This document shows, one piece after another, positions 15,032 through 21,540 of a DNA stretch of 25,140 nucleotides (within the stretch, counting starts at the first letter, position 1; the number at the start of each line of letters is the position of its first letter). The notes below the pieces were generated by a model. The model was given only the letters and a program-made list of their open reading frames with translations, was not told where the DNA came from and made no database searches. The position numbers were made by a program, and so were the translations under genes. The DNA comes from PWPR01 sp046542315 (lineage in GTDB: Bacteria; Bacillota; UBA994; PWPR01): assembly GCA_046542315.1 (NCBI GenBank), contig JBKHBO010000027.1:1-25140 (forward strand). The letters are read 5' to 3'.

Positions 15032-15499
15032 TTATTTGTTATACTTGCTTCCTTGATCACGGAACATTTTAACTTCATTAATAAGCTCGTCTACCTCTAG
15101 AACCATTTCCATCATACTGATTTGATCTTCCCATACGTCTTCGTCTACTAAATCTTTAAGTTCAAGAATATGATAAACACCTAGTCCTAGTTCTACTCCA
15201 GCTAAAGGTCCTGCAAAAGTAGGATCTCCTACAGTAACAGTTTCTGCAGCCAAACCTGATGCTTCTGCTTCTGCTCCACCTAAAACTACAATTACGTTTT
15301 CTGCGCCGTGCTCCTCTACGAGGGCATTAATGCGAGCTTGGTTCTCCAAGTCCATCGCACCTGCGGCTGTTCAGACAAAACACTCTGTAGTAGAAAATAT
15401 AACGTCAGCTCCAATTGTTTTAATACATTCTTCTATTGCTCCACCTGGTATACCATCGCGGTCACCAAGGATAGCAAATTTTTTTCCAGTAAAATCCAT
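15032..15499 (-). CDS. grdA: Glycine reductase protein A (selenoprotein)
   Basis: A 155-residue selenoprotein. It begins MDFTGKKFAILGDRDGIPGG and has an in-frame TGA at 15373-15371 encoding selenocysteine 43 in TECFVUTAAGAMDLENQ, the signature active site of GrdA (C-F-V-U). Protein A receives the carboxymethyl group from protein B as a Se-carboxymethyl selenoether, and the ketene-like acetyl group then passes to protein C. The C-terminal half (VLGGAEAEASGLAAETVTVGDPTFAGPLAGVELGL) is typical of the family. The ATG 15499 follows GGAGGACT. It lies 30 bases after grdE and 62 before grdB. Without Sec decoding only the part from 15355 looks open, which hides the true start. Confidence 0.97.
15331..15373 (-). 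promoter_or_regulatory. UGA(Sec) codon and candidate bacterial SECIS in grdA
   Basis: After the TGA (15373-15371) and 11 bases, TGCG (15359-15356) pairs with CGCA (15334-15331). Inside an internal loop, CTTGG (15350-15346) pairs with CCAAG (15341-15337) around loop AGAA. The apical loop begins 26 bases after the UGA and has G at its second position, within the known bacterial SECIS limits. Confidence 0.65.
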
Positions 15500-15529
15500 G
15501 ATAGTCCTCCTATTATTTTTTATTTTTAA

Positions 15530-16816
15530 TTAAAATTCTCTTGCAGTTAATTTATTAAAGCCTAATTCGTTTGTTGCACCAGTTATAGCTTGAATCTCTA
15601 CAATAATGCTCCCATCACTCTTTAAGCTGCCATCAAATCCACCTGCTATTTTATCAGCAGGTTCATTATTGCCTATTAATATATCCATTGGTGGTAATTC
15701 AATTACTTCATTAGCATTACCAGCTGTTACTACTGCATCAGCTTTTGGACTTGAGTCAGCTAGGGATTGACTTGCACCATCTCTACCTGCATACTCATCA
15801 GTCAATAAAACAGTTTTTACTCCTAGACTTTCAATCTTATTACAGTTCATAATAAGATCTGCATCAGGATTTCCGAATCCTTCCTCTGATACAACTGCAC
15901 CATCTGGTCCCAAAAACTCTACTAATTTAGCAACCATGTTTGAAGAACGATTCTTATCTGCTAATGTAACGTTTTCATTTGTAATAATGCATCCTACAAA
16001 ACAAATTTCTTTACCATGCTTTTCAAGTAACTCATAAATTACTGGGCTGTTTTGATGATGGTAAGAAGTGTTTTTATCACAAGCTGATACACAGTTACCA
16101 CTTACAATAGCTCCATCCATTGCTTCTGTTGGATACATAATTGTTGGAACCATCTCTTTTACATCAATTCCATAGTAGTATGTGTCATGCATTAGTCCCT
16201 GACTTTGTAGCATATAAACATATGCTACTTTAGGTAAATCTGGATATTTTGAAACATTTTCTAATAATGGAGCTACTTCATAATCTTTTATCTCATCCGG
16301 TTCTACATCTCTGCCTGCCTCACCTAAGTAGGTAGCAGCTTTTAGACCCATCATTCTTAAAGCAGCTTCATGTTTATGTTTCTCTAGCCCTTCAACTGGG
16401 TCTGCTAAAATAACAATATTATGAGTTTTTGAAAATGGTGTGTATTCTGCTCCAGGACCAGTCATATCAATTATACCTTCCTGAAATCCTACTACTTCTC
16501 CTGCAGTTACTACAGTTGCTCCTTTTAACACGTGAGTGCGTCCTGAACCAACTTGTTCTTCTCCGCTAATAAATCCTGGAAAAACTCCGCCTGGTCCAAA
16601 GACTTTCACTCTTGGCTCAATAACATCTTTAACTGGCATAATTCTTATGGATTCGCCAGGATGAGCTAGTTTCACGTCAACTTTAGCTAATTGATCATCT
16701 TCACTCAATAAAGCAATTAATTCCTCTTTGTTGACATACAGCGTATGGTTTTTTACTTCTGTTTTATCTCCAAATTGAACATCATCAATTTGAATGTTCC
16801 CTAATTCCAAACGCAT
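15530..16816 (-). CDS. grdE: Glycine reductase protein B, alpha/beta proprotein
   Basis: A 428-residue proprotein. In GrdE the chain is known to cleave itself just before a cysteine, which becomes an N-terminal pyruvoyl (carbonyl) group that forms a Schiff base with glycine. The site is present here as SGNCVSACDKN with Asn241-Cys242, so the products would be about 241 and 187 residues. Other conserved features are KVFGPGGVFPGFISGEEQVGSGRTHVL (71-97), QSQGLMHDTYYYG (205-216) and YAGRDGASQSLADSSPKADAVVTAGNANE in the second half. The glycine-type partner GrdB is encoded two genes downstream, which favours glycine over sarcosine or betaine as substrate. The ATG follows AGGAGGTG. Confidence 0.96.
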   Translation of the reverse strand: MRLELGNIQIDDVQFGDKTEVKNHTLYVNKEELIALLSEDDQLAKVDVKLAHPGESIRIMPVKDVIEPRVKVFGPGGVFPGFISGEEQVGSGRTHVLKGATVVTAGEVVGFQEGIIDMTGPGAEYTPFSKTHNIVILADPVEGLEKHKHEAALRMMGLKAATYLGEAGRDVEPDEIKDYEVAPLLENVSKYPDLPKVAYVYMLQSQGLMHDTYYYGIDVKEMVPTIMYPTEAMDGAIVSGNCVSACDKNTSYHHQNSPVIYELLEKHGKEICFVGCIITNENVTLADKNRSSNMVAKLVEFLGPDGAVVSEEGFGNPDADLIMNCNKIESLGVKTVLLTDEYAGRDGASQSLADSSPKADAVVTAGNANEVIELPPMDILIGNNEPADKIAGGFDGSLKSDGSIIVEIQAITGATNELGFNKLTAREF

Positions 16817-16856
16817 GAGTAGTCACCTCCTATTTATACATTACCTAGTCTATTTA

Positions 16857-17174
16857 TTATGCTAAAACTTCTTTAATCTTTTCTTCAACTAATTCAGGTG
16901 TTATATCTCCTGTTAAGTTAACTTTCTTTTCTCCATTATGGTAAATCGCAACAACAGGTAACCCCATTACTTTTTGTCCAATAGCTACTCTACGAGCTTT
17001 AGTGATGTCCAGCTCACAAAATTTCATCTCATCACCATAAGTTTCTTCTAATTTTTCCACATGTGGTTTTAACTCTTTGCAAGGCTCACATTTAGGACTC
17101 CAAAAGTCTACTAGCACCCAACCTTGTTCTTCCAAAACTTCTGCATCAAAATTGTGTCTATCTAATGCTAACAT
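16857..17174 (-). CDS. trxA: Thioredoxin of the glycine reductase system
   Basis: A 105-residue thioredoxin. The active site is WSPKCEPC (25-32), with Cys29 and Cys32 as the redox pair; CEPC replaces the common CGPC and WSP replaces WAP/WCG. The cis-proline follows in GLPVVAIYHNGE (about 71-82). It reduces the oxidised protein A/B components after each glycine turnover and is itself reduced by the TrxB encoded 16 bases upstream. The ATG follows GGAGGAGAA. The position inside the grd operon is standard for amino-acid-fermenting anaerobes and supports a dedicated role. Confidence 0.93.
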   Translation of the reverse strand: MLALDRHNFDAEVLEEQGWVLVDFWSPKCEPCKELKPHVEKLEETYGDEMKFCELDITKARRVAIGQKVMGLPVVAIYHNGEKKVNLTGDITPELVEEKIKEVLA

Positions 17175-17190
17175 TAATTCTCCTCCTTCC

Positions 17191-18414
17191 TTAAACTAAT
17201 TCTTCTACTATATTTACTAAGGCCTCTGTAGTAATTCCTTCTTTAACAAACTTAGCTACTACTTCACCTTTATTAAATACTACTACTGTTGGAATTTCAG
17301 TAATTTCATATCTATTTGAAATTCTTTGATTACGATACATATCTATCTTAACTAGCTTGACATTATTATCTAGTTGATTCTCAGCTTTTTCAATTGTACT
17401 CATAGCAGCAATACTCTCTTCACTAGTAGGGCTCCAGAAAGCAACTATTACTGGCTTTTCAACTTCAACTACATCCTCAATAAACCCTTCTTCTTCATGG
17501 ATATATTTTTCAGCTAAAGTAGCAGCTGTTGCACCATCTCCTGCTGCAGTTACTACCTGTCGTAGATGTTTATCACGACAATCTCCAACACCGTAAACAC
17601 CATCAATATTTGTCTCAAATGTTTGTGGATCTGCAATTATATATCCACGTTCATCCAAATCTACAATGCCTTTAAAAGGTTTAGTTAAGGGAACTGTTCC
17701 TACAAAAACGAATACTCCGTTTGTTTCCATTCTATTTACTTCATTATTATTTATATTTTTAATATCTACCCATTCTACAATTCCATCTCCACCAATTTCA
17801 GAAATTGTAGAATTCCAAATCCACTTTAATTTATCATGTTTGAAAGCTCTATCTGCCACTACTGGAGTTGCATCTACTTTACCTTCCTCATGAATAACTA
17901 CTACTGTTACTGTTTCTGCAAACTTAGCTAAAAACATAGCTTCTTCTATAGCTGCATCTCCGTTACCTAATACAACTACATCTAAATCTGTAAAAAAGTC
18001 AGCATCACATGTAGCGCAGTAAGAAACACCGCGGCCTCTAAATTCTCTTTCTCCTGGTATTCCAAGAACTCTTGGTTCTGCACCAGTAGCAATTATTACT
18101 GATTTTGCTTTATATTCACTATTACGTCCTTTTATAGTTTTAATAAATCCTTCAGTTTCTAGACCCTTAACCTCGTCACGGATAAATTCTGTGCCGAAAT
18201 GCTCTGCGTGCTTTCTCATGCTTTCAGTTAATTCAGGTCCCTTTGTGTGAATTGTTCCTGGCCAGTTCTCAATTTCTTCTGTTGTTGCTGCTTGTCCGCC
18301 AACTTGACCTTTTTCTATAATTACTGTATCTAGTTTGCCTCTTGAAGCATAAAGAGCTGCAGTTAGTCCACCTGGTCCTCCACCGATAATTGCTACATCA
18401 TAAATTTTTTCCAT
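17191..18414 (-). CDS. trxB: Thioredoxin reductase fused to a cysteine-less thioredoxin domain
   Basis: A 407-residue protein, about 90 longer than a normal thioredoxin reductase. Residues 1-305 are the flavoenzyme: FAD motif GGGPGG (11-16), redox site CATC (133-136) and FAD motif GVGDCRDK (275-282). The second nucleotide motif is GNGDAAIEEA (150-159), but the region that normally reads HRR and binds the NADPH phosphate is HEEGKVDA. That suggests NADH, ferredoxin or another donor (inference). Residues about 320-407 are a thioredoxin fold (VIVAFWSPTSEES, then EIPTVVVFNKGE with the cis-proline), where Ser331 and Ser334 replace the two cysteines of the neighbouring TrxA (WSPKCEPC). The ATG follows AGGAGG. 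It is the second gene of the grd operon and supplies reducing power. Confidence 0.92.
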   Translation of the reverse strand: MEKIYDVAIIGGGPGGLTAALYASRGKLDTVIIEKGQVGGQAATTEEIENWPGTIHTKGPELTESMRKHAEHFGTEFIRDEVKGLETEGFIKTIKGRNSEYKAKSVIIATGAEPRVLGIPGEREFRGRGVSYCATCDADFFTDLDVVVLGNGDAAIEEAMFLAKFAETVTVVVIHEEGKVDATPVVADRAFKHDKLKWIWNSTISEIGGDGIVEWVDIKNINNNEVNRMETNGVFVFVGTVPLTKPFKGIVDLDERGYIIADPQTFETNIDGVYGVGDCRDKHLRQVVTAAGDGATAATLAEKYIHEEEGFIEDVVEVEKPVIVAFWSPTSEESIAAMSTIEKAENQLDNNVKLVKIDMYRNQRISNRYEITEIPTVVVFNKGEVVAKFVKEGITTEALVNIVEELV

Positions 18415-18435
18415 TTTTTAAATCCTCCTAAATTT

Positions 18436-18810
18436 TTACTTTATATTCTTGATAGCACTGTCTATATGCGACTTGTCTACAAATTGAAAATCTTCTTTTA
18501 TTGCTTGACTCCATTCTGGTGTGTTTTTATCATTTAACATTTTTTCAGCTACTTTAATTGCATTTTCTATCAATGATAGTGAATTAAAATCTAAACTACC
18601 AGCATTTTTTGAAATTAAAACTGTTCTATAAGGATTTTGATTTGGCTTAACCGACCCAGCAAGTGGATGAGTAAGCAATCTATGCCCTTGGTGAATATGA
18701 TCTCTCACAGTCTCAAGCACTTCTAAGTATTTTTTTTCTTTTAAGATTGATTCGTCTTGATAGTGCTTTATAACTAGAGGATTATTTGTGACTATAATAT
18801 ATGAACTCAT
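18436..18810 (-). CDS. grdX: GrdX family protein
   Basis: A 124-residue soluble protein recognised as GrdX by position and pattern: YIIVTNNPLVIKHYQ at the N-terminus, VLETVRDHIHQGHRLLTHPLAGSVKPNQNPYRTVLIS (30-66) and LIENAIKVAEKML. GrdX is regularly the first gene of glycine, sarcosine and betaine reductase operons, but its function is not established. The ATG follows AGGAGG, about 11 bases downstream of the tail of the riboswitch terminator. It is therefore the first gene whose expression the glycine riboswitch would control. Confidence 0.9.
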   Translation of the reverse strand: MSSYIIVTNNPLVIKHYQDESILKEKKYLEVLETVRDHIHQGHRLLTHPLAGSVKPNQNPYRTVLISKNAGSLDFNSLSLIENAIKVAEKMLNDKNTPEWSQAIKEDFQFVDKSHIDSAIKNIK

Positions 18811-18821
18811 CTCAATCCTCC

Positions 18822-18872
18822 TAATAAATAAAAATAAGACAAAGTAGCATAGTACCTATGCCACTCTGTCTT
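18822..18872 (-). terminator. Riboswitch-controlled terminator before grdX
   Basis: On the minus strand AAGACAGAGTGGCATAG (18872-18856) pairs with CTATGCTACTTTGTCTT (18852-18836) over 17 bp, with two G-U pairs and a 3-base loop, followed by ATTTTTATTTATT. Its 5' arm contains CAGAGTGGC, which is also the 3' strand of the second aptamer's P1 stem. Aptamer folding and terminator folding are therefore mutually exclusive. Confidence 0.85.
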
Positions 18873-19030
18873 TTAACCTGAGAGATTAAACTCCTTCGGT
18901 GTTGCCTAATGCAACTCTCCAGAGGGCTGTCACCAAAAAGTCCTTTTGCCTGAGAGTTTCTAATTAGATTGGTAATAATATAATTATTGCTCCTTCGGCG
19001 CTTCATTTAAGAAGTCTCTCCCCTTTGATT
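18856..19030 (-). ncRNA. Tandem glycine riboswitch (two aptamers)
   Basis: Two glycine aptamers in series on the minus strand. The first (about 19030-18935) has GGGGAGAGAC, GCGCCGAAGGAGCAA and ACTCTCAGGCAAAAGGAC. The second (about 18928-18856) has CCCTCTGGAGAG, ACACCGAAGGAG and TCTCTCAGGTTAAAAGACAGAG. CCGAAGGAG and CTCTCAGG are the class hallmarks. A short linker (TTTTTGGTGACAGC) joins them. The second P1 competes with the downstream terminator, so glycine binding should favour read-through into grdX and the rest of the operon (ON switch). A short frame through this region is not a gene. I found no convincing promoter before it. Confidence 0.95.
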
Positions 19031-19086
19031 CATCCAGCCGTTTACAACATATATAAATTGTTAAAATCATTCATTTTTTCTCGCAA

Positions 19087-19824
19087 CTACATTCTATACA
19101 ATATCTGTGCACCTTGCAAGGTCAAATTTGGAATATATTCATTTATTTCTTCCAAAAACTCATGAAGTGCTGCTCCAATTCCTCCAGTTAAGACAACGTA
19201 GAGGTCACCTTGTTCTTTTTTGATCTTTTTTATAAGACCATCTACAAGTGAGCAATACCCAAAAAATATGCCTGATTGCAAGCAAGGGACTGTAGTATTG
19301 TTAATGATTTTTTCTGTAGGCTCAAAGGGAATCTGTGGTAATAAAGGTGCTCTTTCTAGTAAGGCATCTAAAGCTATTTTCATTCCAGGCACAATAGTTG
19401 TGCCTCTATATAATCCATCCTTTTCTATTACGCAAAACTTTGAAGCTGTTCCTAAATCTACACTCAAAACTCTTTTATCAAATATATGATGATTAGCAAC
19501 TGCATTAGCAAAAAGATCTGCTCCCAACTCCTTAGGGTTAACCCCACTATTTTCAAAGTATATACCTGTGTTTTTCATAAGAGGGGATATAATCTTTATT
19601 TTATCTTTATCCACTCCACTTAAAGTAAGATAATTTATCATTTTCTCACTAACACTTGGTACTACTGAAACTATAGAAGCTCCATCAATGTTTTCTTTCT
19701 TATCAATTGCCTTTTGCCAAGATAGTTCATCATAAGTTTCAACCCTTATAATATTAATTAACTCTTCTTTCTCAAAAACACCAAACACAATATTTGAATT
19801 TCCAATATCAACTGTTAATAACAT
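19087..19824 (-). CDS. coaX: Type III pantothenate kinase
   Basis: A 245-residue protein matching CoaX. It has the phosphate-binding DIGNSN (6-11), pantothenate/catalytic GADLFANAVA (101-110), second phosphate motif DLGTASKFCV (123-132), QSGIFFGY (183-190) and TGGIG (213-217). It phosphorylates pantothenate in the first step of coenzyme A synthesis; type III enzymes are not feedback-inhibited by CoA. The ATG 19824 follows GAAGGTAGAG, a fair ribosome site. It lies between the LysR gene and the grd leader on the same strand, with its own promoter and operator-like palindromes upstream. I see no terminator between coaX and the riboswitch, so some transcripts may enter the grd leader. Confidence 0.93.
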   Translation of the reverse strand: MLLTVDIGNSNIVFGVFEKEELINIIRVETYDELSWQKAIDKKENIDGASIVSVVPSVSEKMINYLTLSGVDKDKIKIISPLMKNTGIYFENSGVNPKELGADLFANAVANHHIFDKRVLSVDLGTASKFCVIEKDGLYRGTTIVPGMKIALDALLERAPLLPQIPFEPTEKIINNTTVPCLQSGIFFGYCSLVDGLIKKIKKEQGDLYVVLTGGIGAALHEFLEEINEYIPNLTLQGAQILYRM

Positions 19825-19852
19825 AACTCTACCTTCTCATGTTTAAATTTTC

Positions 19853-19902
19853 TAAACATGTTTACTTGTTGTTATAATAACAATAAACATGTTTATAGTC
19901 AC
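19853..19902 (-). promoter_or_regulatory. coaX promoter with twin operator-like palindromes
   Basis: Read on the minus strand, GTGACT (19902-19897), a 17-base spacer and TATTAT (19879-19874) form a sigma-A promoter. Two identical 12-bp palindromes TAAACATGTTTA occur at 19884-19895 (in the spacer) and 19853-19864 (just after the start point), with centres 31 bp apart, about three helical turns. A third half-site CATGTTTA lies at 19838-19845, and the perfect 15-bp palindrome TTGTTATAATAACAA (19869-19883) covers the -10. This looks like a repressor operator; the regulator is unknown. Confidence 0.65.
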
Positions 19903-19909
19903 GTAGTTT

Positions 19910-20812
19910 TTAATTTTTTTCTATAAAAATTGTCTTGCACATGGCATAAAATGCCTCTTCTATCCTATTTCTGAGAGATTTTTCTCTAAATAGAATATCT
20001 AAATCTCTTTTTATAGGAAATCCTTTTACATTAACAATTTTTACTAGATTAAGTGCCAACTCTTTTGAAATTGCCTGATTTGAAACAAATGCTACTCCAG
20101 AGCCTTCGCTAACTGCGTTTACCTGAGCTATTACACTGTTAAAAACACCCACAACATTCAGCTCCGAAACACTCTGATTAGCTTCTTTAAAAAAGCTATC
20201 TACAATTTTTCTAGTAGATGACCCTTCTTTTCTTCTCAAAATTGGAACCCTTTTGTTAATTAGATCAACTATACTTTCTAAGTTTTCGCTATGAAAGTCT
20301 TTAGGGGCAATAAGAGTGATTTCATCTTCTATTAAAGTATAGTCATCTACTCGGGAGACATCAATTTTTTCTCCTACTGCAGCTATATGAACTTCTCCTG
20401 ATAAAAGCTTATCAATAGCGCTTCTTGAATTCATTATTTCTAAATTCATGTTAACCTGCGGATAAAGTTTTCTAAATTGATTCAATCTCTTTGGCAAAAC
20501 AAACATCCCAGGAATATTACTTGCTGCAATATTAATAGATCCTTTCATCTCACCTTTACATTTAGCGATTGACTCTAATGTCTTATTAAATATTTCTTCA
20601 ACTTCGTAAGCAAAGTTTAACACATACTTTCCAGCCTCAGTCAATTCAACTCCATAAGAGGTTCTAGTTAGAAGCTTTGAACCAAAAACTTCTTCTAAAG
20701 TTGCTATTTGCATGCTAACAGCAGGCTGACTAATTCCTAGTTGTCTTGAAGCTGCAGTGATACTTCCTCTATCAATAACCACCATATATGTCTTAAGCAC
20801 ATCTAAGTTCAC
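19910..20812 (-). CDS. LysR-family transcriptional regulator
   Basis: A 300-residue LysR-type regulator of normal length. The N-terminal winged helix-turn-helix is clear: LDVLKTYMVVIDRGSITAASRQLGISQPAVSMQIATLEEVFGSKLLTRTSYGVELTEAGKYVL (about 3-65). The C-terminal two-lobed effector-binding domain (about 90-295) includes GSINIAASNIPGMFVLPKRLNQFRKLYPQVNM and AVSEGSGVAFVSNQAISKEL. The start chosen is GTG 20812, 8 bases after AAGGGG; an adjacent TTG at 20815 is possible. It is divergent from the HD-domain cassette and upstream of coaX. LysR proteins often control a divergent operon, so the HD-nitroreductase-GNAT-kinase cassette is a plausible target (inference). Confidence 0.92.
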   Translation of the reverse strand: MNLDVLKTYMVVIDRGSITAASRQLGISQPAVSMQIATLEEVFGSKLLTRTSYGVELTEAGKYVLNFAYEVEEIFNKTLESIAKCKGEMKGSINIAASNIPGMFVLPKRLNQFRKLYPQVNMNLEIMNSRSAIDKLLSGEVHIAAVGEKIDVSRVDDYTLIEDEITLIAPKDFHSENLESIVDLINKRVPILRRKEGSSTRKIVDSFFKEANQSVSELNVVGVFNSVIAQVNAVSEGSGVAFVSNQAISKELALNLVKIVNVKGFPIKRDLDILFREKSLRNRIEEAFYAMCKTIFIEKN

Positions 20813-20862
20813 CAAACCAGCCCCTTAATTATTAATTTACAACAAAAGTATGACACAACTTA

Positions 20863-20871
20863 ATTTTAACA
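20863..20871 (-). promoter_or_regulatory. Candidate extended -10 promoter for the LysR gene
   Basis: On the minus strand TGTTAAAAT matches TG-N-TAAAAT, about 50 bases before the GTG start. It is back-to-back with the promoter of the HD gene, the -10 elements being some 60 bp apart, typical of a LysR-controlled divergent region. Confidence 0.45.
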
Positions 20872-20924
20872 TAGCTTTCATAGTTATTACAGGGTTGAAG
20901 TTTTATCGTAATTAGATAAAAATC

Positions 20925-20933
20925 TGTTATAAT
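20925..20933 (+). promoter_or_regulatory. Extended -10 promoter of the HD-nitroreductase-GNAT-kinase cassette
   Basis: TGTTATAAT at 20925-20933 is a perfect extended -10, with no good -35. The start near 20940 would leave a leader of only about 13 bases that is just the ribosome site GAGGTG before the ATG. Confidence 0.6.
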
Positions 20934-20952
20934 ATCTTATGAGGTGAATTTA

Positions 20953-21540
20953 ATGGATAATGATTTTAGAAAAAGGATAGAATTTTTAATAGAGATTGAT
21001 AAAATAAAGCAAATTTTTAGAAGAACGAAACTTTTTGATCAATCAAGAGTAGAAAATGACGCAGAACATTCTTGGCATTTAGCTGTTATGGCAATTACTT
21101 TAGCTGATTATGCAAATGAAGAAGTAGATATTTTAAGAGTTATTAAAATGGTCTTAATCCATGACGTTGTAGAAATTGATGCAGGAGACTATATAGTTTA
21201 TACAACTGAAGGTGAAGAGAAAAAAGAAAAAGAGTATAAGGCTGCAAAAAGAATATTTAATATATTGCCAAAAGATTTAGCTGAAGAATTCTTAACTCTA
21301 TGGTATGAGTTTGAAAAAAATGAAACTGCTGATGCAAGTTTTGCTAACTCAATAGATAGATTAGAACCCATCATGCAAAATTACTATTCTAAAGGCGAAG
21401 CTTGGCAGAAACATAGTATCAAAGGTAATCAAATCAGAGAAGCAAACAAAAAAATTGCAAAGGGTTCTAAAAAATTATGGGCATATACCCTTAGCATGAT
21501 AGATGAAACTGTAGATAAAGGATATATAAAAAATGAATAA
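20953..21540 (+). CDS. HD-domain phosphohydrolase (YfbR-like)
   Basis: A 195-residue HD-superfamily protein. The metal ligands are visible: His39 in ENDAEHSWHLAVMA, His70-Asp71 in MVLIHDVVEIDAGD, and Asp135 in FANSIDRLEPIM. Length and motifs fit the small YfbR/5'-deoxynucleotidase-like and oxetanocin-A-like HD hydrolases, which remove phosphate from nucleotides; the exact substrate is not predictable. The start chosen is ATG 20953 behind GAGGTG; an in-frame GTG at 20944 lies within that ribosome site. It is the first gene of a four-gene cassette, with its last 8 bases (ATGAATAA) overlapping the next start, so translation is probably coupled. Confidence 0.88.
   Translation: MDNDFRKRIEFLIEIDKIKQIFRRTKLFDQSRVENDAEHSWHLAVMAITLADYANEEVDILRVIKMVLIHDVVEIDAGDYIVYTTEGEEKKEKEYKAAKRIFNILPKDLAEEFLTLWYEFEKNETADASFANSIDRLEPIMQNYYSKGEAWQKHSIKGNQIREANKKIAKGSKKLWAYTLSMIDETVDKGYIKNE

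Noticed and set aside
15371..15373. In-frame stop in grdA suggesting a truncated gene starting at 15355
   Set aside because: TGA is at the known Sec position of CFVU, and a good ribosome site and ATG exist at 15499.
15308..15533. Two overlapping plus-strand frames opposite grdA
   Set aside because: They are shadows of grdA and have no start signals or family resemblance.
18821..19006. A 61-codon minus-strand open frame before grdX
   Set aside because: It lies wholly inside the tandem glycine riboswitch and its terminator; the conserved aptamer sequence explains it.
19036..19086. A promoter for the grd operon upstream of the riboswitch
   Set aside because: Several A/T-rich -10-like hexamers exist on the minus strand, but none has a credible -35 or extended -10. 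One must exist here or in coaX, but I could not choose it.
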